Assembly: GCA_037442505.1 (NCBI GenBank)
Contig: JBBIPZ010000007.1
Location: 2,984-66,983 of the forward strand
Reading direction: 5' to 3'
DNA length: 64,000 bases
Source: JBBIPZ01 sp037442505 [NCBI: Deltaproteobacteria bacterium]
Lineage (GTDB): Bacteria > CALINM01
Shown here: piece by piece, positions 9,747-17,672 of the stretch
How the letters are laid out: the number at the start of each line of letters is the position of its first letter
Position numbering within the stretch: position 1 is the first letter of the stretch
The notes under the pieces: model-generated
Told to the model about the DNA's origin: nothing
Database searches by the model: none
What the model saw: only the letters and a program-made list of their open reading frames with translations
Made by a program: the position numbers and the translations under genes

Positions 9747-10586
9747 TTAGAATATCGAACGAGAAAGAACACCTTTTTTTAGATCATCTTCAATATGTTC
9801 AACTTCTTTTAACTTTTTTAAAGATTTGATGATTCTTTGTTTTGTTTCTTCTCCACTTACGATTCCCTTCACGACAAGTTTTTTGCCACCTTTTGATGCC
9901 TCTAACTCAATTTTTCCTTCATTTAACAGTTCATTTTTAAAAAGTATAAGCTCAGCTCTTTTTTCTATTAATCTATTTTGAAGCTGCTCAATTGCCTTTG
10001 CTTCATCTATCCTTTCGTTATACTTTCTCACAAAATTACAGGTCAACTCAACTGCTTCTTCGATGTTAATGTGACTGAAATTAAATACAAAGAAAAACAT
10101 TAAAGGGTCAAGAAGTTCTCTGTCAAAATAATAATTGATAAACTCATTTTTCTCTTTGTCCCTTTCTTTTATAAGGTCAAACGCTTCTTCAGGAGATATT
10201 TTTTTTATATCTGCAACACGTTTTATACGATCTGCCATTTTAGCAACAATCTGAATAGAAATGACATTTTCTATGCCTCCTAAAATTATGTGTCCAGCTC
10301 TTCCAACAAAAACAATATCTCCTTTTAAAGCCAGATCATAGATTGAAGCAGATAACGCTGTTTTGTAAAAACTTTTACTTGTGAACAATTCTTCAAATCT
10401 TTCGAGAAATGAAGGTGTATCCTCTTCATCTGTAATATCTGAAATAAATGGGAATTCATCTTTGCTTTTAATCTGTTTGTTTAAATAATCTTTGTCAACG
10501 AATTTGAAATTAAGACATTGTGATAATTTTTTTGCAAACTCAGTTCCACCAGCACCATACATTCGTGAAATACAAATTATTGCCAT
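9747..10586 (-). CDS. Cytidylate-kinase-like protein with C-terminal BON-like domain
   Basis: The first 200 or so residues resemble the cytidylate-kinase-like family (P-loop variant SRMYGAGG near the N-terminus, VFVGRAGHIIL, R-rich lid segment DRIKRV...RDKEK). The last 60 or so residues read as a BON-type fold (KGIVSGEETKQRII...VEHIEDD). The P-loop is not canonical GxxxxGK[ST], as is usual for this subfamily, so nucleotide kinase activity is uncertain. The ATG at 10586 is preferred over an upstream in-frame codon because GGGGGGAGGAA stands just before it. It is co-transcribed with the ion transporter, suggesting a regulatory link. Confidence 0.75.
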   Translation of the reverse strand: MAIICISRMYGAGGTEFAKKLSQCLNFKFVDKDYLNKQIKSKDEFPFISDITDEEDTPSFLERFEELFTSKSFYKTALSASIYDLALKGDIVFVGRAGHIILGGIENVISIQIVAKMADRIKRVADIKKISPEEAFDLIKERDKEKNEFINYYFDRELLDPLMFFFVFNFSHINIEEAVELTCNFVRKYNERIDEAKAIEQLQNRLIEKRAELILFKNELLNEGKIELEASKGGKKLVVKGIVSGEETKQRIIKSLKKLKEVEHIEDDLKKGVLSRSIF

Positions 10587-10613
10587 ACTTCCTCCCCCCA
10601 CCTATATTTTTAT

Positions 10614-10641
10614 TTGCAAATAATTTCGTTTAATATATACT
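10614..10641 (+). promoter_or_regulatory. Sigma70-type promoter of the binding-protein-like gene
   Basis: TTGCAA (10614-10619), a 16-nt spacer and TATACT (10636-10641) stand 30 nt before the start codon at 10672, which has its own CGGAG Shine-Dalgarno. Confidence 0.55.
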
Positions 10642-10671
10642 AAACCAAAAATCTAGTCAACACGGAGTTAA

Positions 10672-11730
10672 ATGATGAGAAGATTTTTATTCTGGATGGC
10701 CGTTTTTTTTGGAATTTTCTTAACAATATATTCGGTAAGAATTTTGGTTAGAGAACGCGATATGGCAAGGGTAAATGTCAAACAATTTAAAAAAGATTTT
10801 TTTACTGTAACTTCTCCTGATCTTTTTGCCGAAAGAAATATATTAGAAGTTTTTTACAAACGCTATGGTGTTAAACTTAAGTTTAGTTTTAAAAATAATT
10901 TTGAAGACTATTTGGCACTGAAATGGGATAGTGATGCTGTTATTTATCCCTCATTTGTCTATGATAATTTAATGCAATCACAAATGCTTAAGGTGATAGA
11001 CGTACAAAAGATTCCAAATATTAAGTCGTTAATGGAAGACACTAAGTCAGAAATGATGGGAAAATATAATAAAAGTGGAGTTTATGCTATTCCTGTAGCG
11101 TATGCCCCTTATGCGATGTTTTTTAGTAAGTCACAACTTAAAGAATCTACATCTGGAAAAGAAATTATCGCTCTTACTCCTTCTATAGCTTTAGCTGACA
11201 ACATTGGTTCACTTTTGATGCTTTGTAAGATTTACAAACTTCCTGTTCAAGAAACATCTATTAAGCAGCTGAAAAAAATTTTAAAGAACAAAACAGTTAC
11301 ATTTTTTAATCCAGACGAACCGATAAGTATGTCAAAGATACTTACTGAAGCCAAACCACGTCTTATACTTGCTCCCTCATATAACAAAAATATTCTTGAA
11401 AGGGAGTTCGGTAGCTTTGAAATGATACTGCCATCAGAAGGAAGTTATGCAGAAAAGTACCTTGTTTCGCTTCTGAAAGACGATGAGACAGAACTTTCTC
11501 ACGTGTTTTTAAATCATCTGATTGAGCCATTAATACATAGAAACCTTGCGGAGGTTATGGGCATTGGTATTACGAACTATGCTGCGATGTCAAATATCAC
11601 GCCAGTTCTTTATAACGGTTTAAAAATGAACGATCCTGAATATTTGAAAGATATGTTTGTGATTAATAGTGAAAAAGATTATGCGAATGCTAAGAGAGTT
11701 TTTGAACAGTTAAAAGCTGATGTTAAATAG
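10672..11730 (+). CDS. Membrane-anchored extracellular solute-binding-like protein
   Basis: This 352-residue protein has one N-terminal hydrophobic segment (about 5-24) with no clear signal-peptidase site and no lipobox, so it is probably anchored in the inner membrane with a periplasmic body. The body resembles type 2 periplasmic binding proteins of the spermidine/putrescine group: motifs DAVIYPSFVYDNLM, AIPVAYAPYAMFF and ALTPSIALADNIGSLLML near a hinge. No permease or ATPase is adjacent, so it is an orphan; it may act in sensing rather than uptake. It is monocistronic, with its own promoter, and convergent with the CBS/DUF294 gene 36 nt away. Family assignment is moderate. Confidence 0.65.
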   Translation: MMRRFLFWMAVFFGIFLTIYSVRILVRERDMARVNVKQFKKDFFTVTSPDLFAERNILEVFYKRYGVKLKFSFKNNFEDYLALKWDSDAVIYPSFVYDNLMQSQMLKVIDVQKIPNIKSLMEDTKSEMMGKYNKSGVYAIPVAYAPYAMFFSKSQLKESTSGKEIIALTPSIALADNIGSLLMLCKIYKLPVQETSIKQLKKILKNKTVTFFNPDEPISMSKILTEAKPRLILAPSYNKNILEREFGSFEMILPSEGSYAEKYLVSLLKDDETELSHVFLNHLIEPLIHRNLAEVMGIGITNYAAMSNITPVLYNGLKMNDPEYLKDMFVINSEKDYANAKRVFEQLKADVK

Positions 11731-11766
11731 TAGATTTTAAATGCCTCAAATATAAATTTAAAGACG

Positions 11767-13203
11767 TTAGGCAATTTGATTTAAATTATAGCGTTCTTTA
11801 AGGATGTTTTGTAAAGTTTTAATTGTCTTTAAACCTATTTTAAGGCGTTCCATTTCGATATGATTCAGGTCATCAGGTGATATGTAGTTTGATGGGTCTC
11901 TGCCATTAGCAATATCCATTAATTGAGATTTAAGACGTATATGTAGAAAAAAATTGAAACTCGTATCTATTTCAAGCAGTTCCTCGTCTGACAAAATTCT
12001 TAGCTCCATAAGTTTATTGATCTTTGCCTTTGTGCCGCTATCAATGATTCCAGCATCCAATGCAAGTACCTTTACTCCTTCTGTTATGGGGAATATTCCA
12101 GCCTTTTTAACATCAAACCTGCCTTTATAATTGCCAGTTTTTTCAACTTTTATATTGCCAAAAAATGTAATTGGTGGGGGAAAGCGAAGTACATTTTTAG
12201 CCATGTGTGCAAGAAACAGTTTATTTTCATTTACTAAATTAAGAACAGTTTGTTTGAGTGATTTTTCAAAAGAAGGATTACCATAAATTGTTCTCAAATC
12301 AGAGAACATACTGTAGTTTAGAGTATTTTCTGGTTCAGGAATTTTTATCCACTTAGACAAAGAAATCTTCCACTGTGATAGGCTTTTTCGCCAGCTTGCA
12401 TTTTTTGCCATAATGCCACCAGAACATTCAGGAATACCAATATAGATTAAGTTATCAATGATTTTTTGCGAAAAATCCTCAATAAGCTTAACATCTCTAT
12501 CGTCAAGTGCATCGTTATATACAATTGCGTTATCTTGGTCAGTTTTCAGAGTTTGCTCCATTCTTCCTTCACTCCCCAAAACAAGAAAAGAAAAGCCCTC
12601 TGGCAATTCAAGATAATTATCTTTGATAGTAATTGCAATCGTCTGCAAAATAAGAGAATCATTTATATGAGATATAAAACGAATGATATCATGAGTTCTT
12701 ATGCCAGATCTTAACATATACTGCAATAAGCTCGTAGATTTTTTGTTTATTTTTCGAAGATCGTCAAGATTATTTGCGTATTCTAACTCTCTAATAAAAT
12801 AAAGAGGGGTGTTGGTTTGAAACTTTATGATATCTGTGTCTGTTATAATTCCAGAAAGCTGTCCCATCTCGTTTACAACAACAAGCCGGTGGATGTTTTG
12901 TTTAGTCATTCTGTAAATTGCTTCAAAGATATAATCTTCTTCTCTAATCGTCATGACTGGAAAAGACATTATTTCAGAAATTTTTATGTTAGTGGAACGC
13001 CTTTCAGCGATAACCTTGTTTCTAAAATCTCTATCTGTCACTACACCAACGGGTATCCTGTCTTCACAGACCACAATGCCAGAGACTTTTTTTTCCTTCA
13101 TATATTTTGCGACTTCATCTAAGGATGCGGATGGAGAACATGTATACACATCTTTTTTGCTTAACTCTTTTACTTTAACGAAGAATAAGGATGTATCATT
13201 CAT
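11767..13203 (-). CDS. CBS-pair + DUF294 putative nucleotidyltransferase
   Basis: This 478-residue cytoplasmic protein has two CBS domains (about 10-130; motifs VGVVTDRDFR and SGIITDTDIIK), then a GlnD-like nucleotidyltransferase domain with LGSEGRMEQTLKTDQD (near residue 205) supplying the metal Asp residues, and a DUF294 C-terminal helical domain. This protein type is regularly encoded beside DUF4212/Na+:solute symporter pairs, as here, and is thought to tune the symporter in response to adenine nucleotides bound by the CBS pair. The gene lies downstream of that operon but past a terminator, with a perfect TATAAT 7 nt before its ATG and no Shine-Dalgarno, so it should be transcribed separately as a leaderless mRNA. 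Confidence 0.88.
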   Translation of the reverse strand: MNDTSLFFVKVKELSKKDVYTCSPSASLDEVAKYMKEKKVSGIVVCEDRIPVGVVTDRDFRNKVIAERRSTNIKISEIMSFPVMTIREEDYIFEAIYRMTKQNIHRLVVVNEMGQLSGIITDTDIIKFQTNTPLYFIRELEYANNLDDLRKINKKSTSLLQYMLRSGIRTHDIIRFISHINDSLILQTIAITIKDNYLELPEGFSFLVLGSEGRMEQTLKTDQDNAIVYNDALDDRDVKLIEDFSQKIIDNLIYIGIPECSGGIMAKNASWRKSLSQWKISLSKWIKIPEPENTLNYSMFSDLRTIYGNPSFEKSLKQTVLNLVNENKLFLAHMAKNVLRFPPPITFFGNIKVEKTGNYKGRFDVKKAGIFPITEGVKVLALDAGIIDSGTKAKINKLMELRILSDEELLEIDTSFNFFLHIRLKSQLMDIANGRDPSNYISPDDLNHIEMERLKIGLKTIKTLQNILKERYNLNQIA

Positions 13204-13210
13204 AATTCAA

Positions 13211-13216
13211 ATTATA
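13211..13216 (-). promoter_or_regulatory. -10 box of the CBS/DUF294 gene
   Basis: TATAAT on the minus strand ends 7 nt before the ATG at 13203. The -35 position falls in the T-run of the neighbouring terminator and is poor (TTTTTT), so an activator or a -10-driven promoter is possible. Confidence 0.5.
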
Positions 13217-13227
13217 AAGGATTCGCA

Positions 13228-13266
13228 AACAAAAAAAAAGGGTGTATCTTGGCGATACACCCTTTT
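13228..13266 (-). terminator. Terminator of the DUF4212-symporter operon
   Basis: The 12-bp perfect inverted repeat AAAGGGTGTATC / GATACACCCTTT (13237-13248 with 13254-13265) has a 5-nt loop. On the minus strand it is followed by nine T's. It lies 15 nt after the symporter stop. Confidence 0.93.
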
Positions 13267-13280
13267 GTAAAATATACGAT

Positions 13281-14936
13281 TTAATGGAAAGAATCAAATT
13301 CGTCAGTAAGTTTTACTGGATAACGAAGGTGGTCAACCAGTTCCATAATTTTTTGTGATGGTGGCGGTGTTACTGCAGAAATTATCCAGCAGGAGAGAAA
13401 ATTAAAAATCATACCAAACAGCCCTGCACCCTGGTCTTTAACACCTAATATGGGTTCTATTTTAGTTGGCCAACCGAATTTTACGCTCGTAATATAGAAT
13501 ATGGTTATAAGTAATCCACCAAGCATACCAACCATCGCACCCTGTTTGTTTGTTCTTTTGTAAAAGACACCCATAACGATTGCAGGGAAAAACGATGCTG
13601 CAGCAAGTGAGAATGCCCAGGCAACGATCTGGACGATAAAACCGATATTTTGCGAAGCGATTAATCCTGCTATTACAGCAAACACACCGATAAGGGATTT
13701 ACCCAAGATAACGCGTTGTGTTTCTGTAGCTTTAGGATTAATCATTCTGTAATAAAGGTCATGTGAAATAGCAGATGCAATAACCATCAAAAGGCCATCA
13801 GCTGTCGAAATAGCTGCCGCTAAACCGCCTGCTGCAACCAGTGCAGAAACAATGTATGGTAGCTGTGCTATTTCTGGCATCGAGAGAACTACAACATCTC
13901 TGTGGATATTTAGTTCTGCGAACTGCAAGATGCCATCACCATTTGTATCGGTAACTTTAATCAAGCCTGCTTTACCCCATGCAGCAACCCAATCAGGAAG
14001 TGCTGTAATTGATTTTCCAACAATATCGTGTAAAACGACATATTTCTGAAATGCTGCATAAGCAGGAGCTGTAATGTAAAGTGCTCCGATAAAAATGAGT
14101 GCCCAACCAGCAGAATATCTTGATGCTCTAACAGATGGAACCGTGAAGAATCTCATCATAATATGGGGTAGCCCAGCTGTTCCGACCATTAAGATCAATG
14201 TAAGAACCCACATATCTACTGAATTTAGTTTTGTAAATGGCTCGATGTAAAGAGGTTTGATATTAAGTTCTTGCTCTTTTGCTACGATTTTATAAAGCAG
14301 ATCACCGTAAGCAAGTTGTGGTAATGGATGTCCATACATTTTAAGACATAGAGCAGTAACAGGAATTAAATAACCAATAATAAGGACGATATACTGAGCG
14401 CACTGTGTCCACGTGATACTTTTCATCCCACCCATAACTGTGGATGCAACAACAATTAATATTCCAACAGCGATAGCAGCTCCCATTGGAAAGCCCAGCA
14501 ATCTTGCCATGATTATACCTGCGCCTGCAACCTGTGCAATACAGTAAGTAAGACTGATAACTATAGCGCATATAATAGCAACAACCCTTGCGGCATGACT
14601 TTCGTATCTATCACCTATAAAGTCTGGAGCAGTGTATTTTCCAAACTTTCTCAAATATGGTGCAAGAACGAGTGCCAACAATACGTAACCACCTGTCCAT
14701 CCCATAATATAAGCTAAACCATCATAACCCAAGGCATTTAGCGCACCAGCCATACTAATAAATGAAGCCGCACTCATCCAGTCTGCGCCAACCGCCATAC
14801 CATTCCATACTGTAGGAACTCTTCTACCTGCGACATAAAAGTCATCGGATTTTTTTGCCCTTGTAGAGAAGGCTATGTACAAGAACGCAATGAACGTTCC
14901 AAAAACAACTATATAACCAATCATCTGATTACTCAT
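13281..14936 (-). CDS. Sodium:solute symporter (acetate/monocarboxylate type, VC_2705-like)
   Basis: This SSS-family permease of about 551 residues has 12-13 membrane segments and the usual first-helix signature (TFIAFLYIAFSTRAKKSDDFYVAGRRVP). It is paired with a DUF4212 small protein, as in the VC_2705/acetate-permease-like group, so Na+-coupled uptake of acetate or a related carboxylate is likely. A soluble loop contains a textbook EF-hand calcium loop, D330-x-N-x-D-G...E341 (DTNGDGILQFAE, bases 13914-13949). The ATG at 14936 is chosen: the upstream GTG lies inside the GGGAGGTGGT ribosome binding site. It is translated 30 nt after DUF4212. Confidence 0.92.
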   Translation of the reverse strand: MSNQMIGYIVVFGTFIAFLYIAFSTRAKKSDDFYVAGRRVPTVWNGMAVGADWMSAASFISMAGALNALGYDGLAYIMGWTGGYVLLALVLAPYLRKFGKYTAPDFIGDRYESHAARVVAIICAIVISLTYCIAQVAGAGIIMARLLGFPMGAAIAVGILIVVASTVMGGMKSITWTQCAQYIVLIIGYLIPVTALCLKMYGHPLPQLAYGDLLYKIVAKEQELNIKPLYIEPFTKLNSVDMWVLTLILMVGTAGLPHIMMRFFTVPSVRASRYSAGWALIFIGALYITAPAYAAFQKYVVLHDIVGKSITALPDWVAAWGKAGLIKVTDTNGDGILQFAELNIHRDVVVLSMPEIAQLPYIVSALVAAGGLAAAISTADGLLMVIASAISHDLYYRMINPKATETQRVILGKSLIGVFAVIAGLIASQNIGFIVQIVAWAFSLAAASFFPAIVMGVFYKRTNKQGAMVGMLGGLLITIFYITSVKFGWPTKIEPILGVKDQGAGLFGMIFNFLSCWIISAVTPPPSQKIMELVDHLRYPVKLTDEFDSFH

Positions 14937-14966
14937 AATTAATACCACCTCCCTTTTTTTTTAAAT

Positions 14967-15233
14967 TTATTCTTCTTCTGCAAAACCGTATTGTTTGTCC
15001 AGCTTGTCCATATACTTTGCATAAAAGAAAATCTCAGCAATAAAAATAATTACTGACCCCTGTGCCCCCATGTAGTATCCCATAGGAAACCCTAAAAAAT
15101 TAATCTCATTCAAGCTTCTAACCACCATGATAGCACCCAGCGAAACGATAAACCAGATCACAATTAGAATTAAAATAATAGTTACATTCTTCTTGTGATA
15201 CTCTTCTAACTTAGCCTTATCAATTGTTGCCAT
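14967..15233 (-). CDS. DUF4212 small membrane subunit of the symporter
   Basis: This 88-residue protein has two predicted membrane helices (about 17-38 and 55-76) and the family features YHKKNVTIILILIVIWF, FPMGYYMGAQGS and FAEIFFYAKYMD-like ending. DUF4212 proteins precede SSS symporters of the VC_2705 group and are presumed accessory subunits. The longer frame back to 15317 is not used: AAGGAGGTGAT precedes ATG 15233, and the promoter lies at 15334-15362. It is the first gene of a two-gene operon. Confidence 0.9.
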   Translation of the reverse strand: MATIDKAKLEEYHKKNVTIILILIVIWFIVSLGAIMVVRSLNEINFLGFPMGYYMGAQGSVIIFIAEIFFYAKYMDKLDKQYGFAEEE

Positions 15234-15333
15234 GCTTATCACCTCCTTTCTTTTAGTAGTTGCTAAAAATCTGTTTTTTTGACCTCCCTCCCTAAATATC
15301 AGACTTTTTAGCACCATCTTTTATTTAGTTTTC

Positions 15334-15362
15334 AATTTAAAAAATTGTTTTATTTTTGTCAA
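15334..15362 (-). promoter_or_regulatory. Sigma70 promoter of the DUF4212-symporter operon
   Basis: Consensus TTGACA (15362-15357), a 17-nt spacer and TAAATT (15339-15334) on the minus strand give a leader of about 95 nt before the ATG at 15233. Confidence 0.75.
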
Positions 15363-15562
15363 TAAAAAAATGTTCTATTCCTATGATATTTTTTTCACAA
15401 GCGTTTAATTGATTAAAATTAAGATATTTTTTGTAATAAAAAAATATGTAAAATATTTCATATGGTTATGCAAAATCATAAAAAGTAAACAACTTTAGAA
15501 AAATTAAGTCAAAAAAAGATGACGTTGATTTTTCCAATCTAACTTTGATAGACTTTACAGTG
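15363..15562. other. AT-rich intergenic region, nothing further recognised
   Basis: This divergent region between the DUF4212 promoter and pilD is very A/T rich with several T and A runs. I see no ORF, convincing hairpin or clear promoter for pilD in it; a promoter for pilD must nevertheless lie here. Confidence 0.4.
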
Positions 15563-16333
15563 ATGAAAGTTTTTGTCGCGATATTTGTATTTTTTTTCGG
15601 AGCAGTAATTGGGAGCTTTCTCAATGTATGCATTTATCGTATTCCTCGCAAGATATCCATTGTTTTCCCTTCATCATTTTGTCCTGCATGTAATAAGCCA
15701 GTTCCTACGCAATATAACATCCCTCTTTTAGGTTTTATCATATTATCTGGAAAATGCAAGTTTTGTGGGAAAAAAATTTCTTTTCGTTATCCATTTGTTG
15801 AGTTTGTTACCGGTTTAGCTGCGTTATTTTGTTATATATCGTTCACACCTTTACATGCACTTATCAACTTCTGTTTTATATCAGTACTTATTATTATTAC
15901 ATTTATAGACCTTGATTTTCAGATAATACCAGATGTGTTAAGTTTGCCAGGGATTGTAATAGCAGCTCTTATTTCATACTTTTTTTTTAACAGAAGTTTC
16001 ACTTCAATTATCGTTGCTATTTTGGTGGGTGGTGGGATATTTTATTTAATTGGCGTTGTTTATGAGTTTCTTGCGAAACGTGAAGGTTTGGGTGGTGGGG
16101 ACGTAAAACTTCTGGCATTTTTCGGTGCCTTCTTGGGGCTTAAATCTATACCTTTTATCATTTTAGTTAGTTCTTTAACTGGGACGATTGTTGGTGTATA
16201 TCTTATGCTTTTTAAAGGTAAAAATTCTACGTTTGCAATTCCTTTTGGTCCCTTTCTATCTGGCGCTGCCTTTTTATACCTGTTTTTTGGTGAAAAGATA
16301 ATAAACTGGTATTTAACCTTGTTTTTAAGATGA
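15563..16333 (+). CDS. pilD: Type IV prepilin peptidase PilD
   Basis: PilD cleaves the leader of type IV prepilins and pseudopilins after Gly and N-methylates the new N-terminus. About 256 residues and 7-8 membrane helices are present. The cytoplasmic loop carries the two CxxC pairs (CPACNKP and CKFCGKK), and the two catalytic Asp motifs are TFIDLDFQIIPD and GGGDVKLLAFFGA. GAVIGSFLNVCIYRIP near the N-terminus is the family signature. The ATG at 15563 is preferred to a TTG six codons upstream; neither has a good Shine-Dalgarno. pilB and pilC lie 1.3 kb downstream. Confidence 0.94.
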   Translation: MKVFVAIFVFFFGAVIGSFLNVCIYRIPRKISIVFPSSFCPACNKPVPTQYNIPLLGFIILSGKCKFCGKKISFRYPFVEFVTGLAALFCYISFTPLHALINFCFISVLIIITFIDLDFQIIPDVLSLPGIVIAALISYFFFNRSFTSIIVAILVGGGIFYLIGVVYEFLAKREGLGGGDVKLLAFFGAFLGLKSIPFIILVSSLTGTIVGVYLMLFKGKNSTFAIPFGPFLSGAAFLYLFFGEKIINWYLTLFLR

Positions 16334-16377
16334 AAGATGCAGATTTTAAACAATTTTATTGTGTAAAAGGAGGGGTT

Positions 16378-16938
16378 ATGACGGTTTACGAAGCAATTTT
16401 AAAACGAAGAAGTGTTAGAAAATTTAAACAGAAAGATATTCCTGATGATGTGCTTTTAAAAATGCTTGAAGCAGCAAGATTTGCTCCGAGTTGGGCAAAT
16501 ACCCAGTGTTGGCGTTTTATTGTAGTTAAAGAACGCGAAACAAAGGAGAAAATTTCAGATGCCTTTCCGCCAAGAAATCCCGGTTTTTCAAGTCTTATTA
16601 GTGCCCCAGTTGTTATTGTTGCATTTGCTGAAAAGTTTAAGTCTGGTTTTTACAAGGGAGAGGCATCTACAAACAAAGGTGAATACTGGTATATGTTTGA
16701 TGTCGCATTGGCATTGCAGAATATGGTGTTAACTGCATGGGAAGATGGTATTGGTTCTGTCTATCTGGGTCTTTTTGATGCTCAAAAAGTTGCCAATACG
16801 TTGAACATACCAGTAGATTATGAGGTGGTTGCGATACTGCCTTTTGGTTATCCTGACGAAGAACCTAAATGTCCACCAAGGAAAAATCTGGAAGAGATTG
16901 TGTTCTATGAAAACTATTCCGAGTCAAAGGTAGAATAA
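16378..16938 (+). CDS. Nitroreductase-family FMN oxidoreductase
   Basis: This 186-residue protein is of the nitroreductase fold, with FMN-binding features RRSVRKFKQKDIP near the N-terminus, RFAPSWANTQCWRF, and GIGSVYLGLFDAQ before the C-terminal ILPFGYPDE. Such enzymes reduce quinones, flavins or nitro compounds with NAD(P)H; the natural substrate is unknown. The ATG at 16378 follows AAAGGAGGGG; the longer upstream frame is rejected. The gene begins 44 nt after pilD and its 3' end overlaps the convergent metallophosphoesterase by 25 nt. Confidence 0.88.
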   Translation: MTVYEAILKRRSVRKFKQKDIPDDVLLKMLEAARFAPSWANTQCWRFIVVKERETKEKISDAFPPRNPGFSSLISAPVVIVAFAEKFKSGFYKGEASTNKGEYWYMFDVALALQNMVLTAWEDGIGSVYLGLFDAQKVANTLNIPVDYEVVAILPFGYPDEEPKCPPRKNLEEIVFYENYSESKVE

Positions 16939-17609
16939 ATAAGTTTTTTTGCCAATAAATCTGCAAAATTGCGATCGTAGGGAACTTGCTTTAATATAAA
17001 GGCAGGTTCTCTTTCAAGTTCAATAATTAAGTATTTTGCAAGGTTATCAGAATTGTCAGGAACACCTACGCTACCGGGATTTAACACATAGCCCTCTCTT
17101 GTCTCGATAATCATTGGCTGATGGGTGTGCCCGCAAACTATTATATCAACCATATTTTCGTTAAGTAGATTTTCTAAATAAAATGTCGAAGTGTTGAAAT
17201 ATATATAATTAGCAATCCCTTTTGGACTTCCGTGAACAAGCAACATCCTTTTCTTTTCAAAATGTAGCTCTATCTTTTGTGGTAGCCCTGATAAAAAATC
17301 TTTTACTTTTTCTGAAAGATTTTGTCTTGTCCACTGAAACACCTTTCTTCGTTCCTCTGGTAGATCTTTCTTTAGATACAGGATGCCTTCTTTTTCCTCT
17401 TTGCAAAGACAGGCTTTATCATAATTTCCAAGAATTGTGATAATGTTTTTGTCTATAATAAACTCAATAACCTCTTCAATCTGGGGGTAGTATCCAACAA
17501 GGTCTCCAAGCGCATAAATCTGGGACACACCTTCACTCTTTATGTCGTTATAAACTGCTTCTAAGGCGATAAAGTTTGCATGAATATCAGAAACTATTGC
17601 AATTTTCAT
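16914..17609 (-). CDS. YfcE/MJ0936-type metallophosphoesterase
   Basis: This 231-residue calcineurin-like phosphoesterase has all metal motifs: SDIHANFIAL (Asp8, His10), GDLVGYYP, GNYDKA, LVHGSP and GHTHQPM. The compact form belongs to the Metallophos_2 group, whose members hydrolyse phosphodiesters; substrate unknown. The stop lies inside the nitroreductase 3' end on the other strand. The start has no Shine-Dalgarno and a promoter ends 8 nt upstream, so the mRNA is probably leaderless. It diverges from pilB. Confidence 0.88.
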   Translation of the reverse strand: MKIAIVSDIHANFIALEAVYNDIKSEGVSQIYALGDLVGYYPQIEEVIEFIIDKNIITILGNYDKACLCKEEKEGILYLKKDLPEERRKVFQWTRQNLSEKVKDFLSGLPQKIELHFEKKRMLLVHGSPKGIANYIYFNTSTFYLENLLNENMVDIIVCGHTHQPMIIETREGYVLNPGSVGVPDNSDNLAKYLIIELEREPAFILKQVPYDRNFADLLAKKLIYSTFDSE

Positions 17610-17625
17610 AATAAATATGTATAAA
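17597..17625 (+). promoter_or_regulatory. Sigma70 promoter of the pilB operon
   Basis: TTGCAA (17597-17602), a 17-nt spacer and TATAAA (17620-17625) lie 47 nt upstream of the pilB ATG, overlapping the divergent phosphoesterase promoter. Confidence 0.65.
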
Positions 17626-17646
17626 GCTAATTATAGATTTTTTCAA
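17618..17646 (-). promoter_or_regulatory. Leaderless promoter of the metallophosphoesterase gene
   Basis: On the minus strand TTGAAA (17646-17641), a 17-nt spacer and TATACA (17623-17618) end 8 nt before the ATG at 17609. It is interleaved with the pilB promoter, so the two probably compete. Confidence 0.62.
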
Positions 17647-17672
17647 GCAAAACTTTTTTAAAAGGATTAGCT

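Noticed and set aside
15234-15317. 28-residue N-terminal extension of DUF4212 from 15317.
   Set aside because: ATG 15233 has AAGGAGGTGAT at good spacing, and the family begins at this Met.
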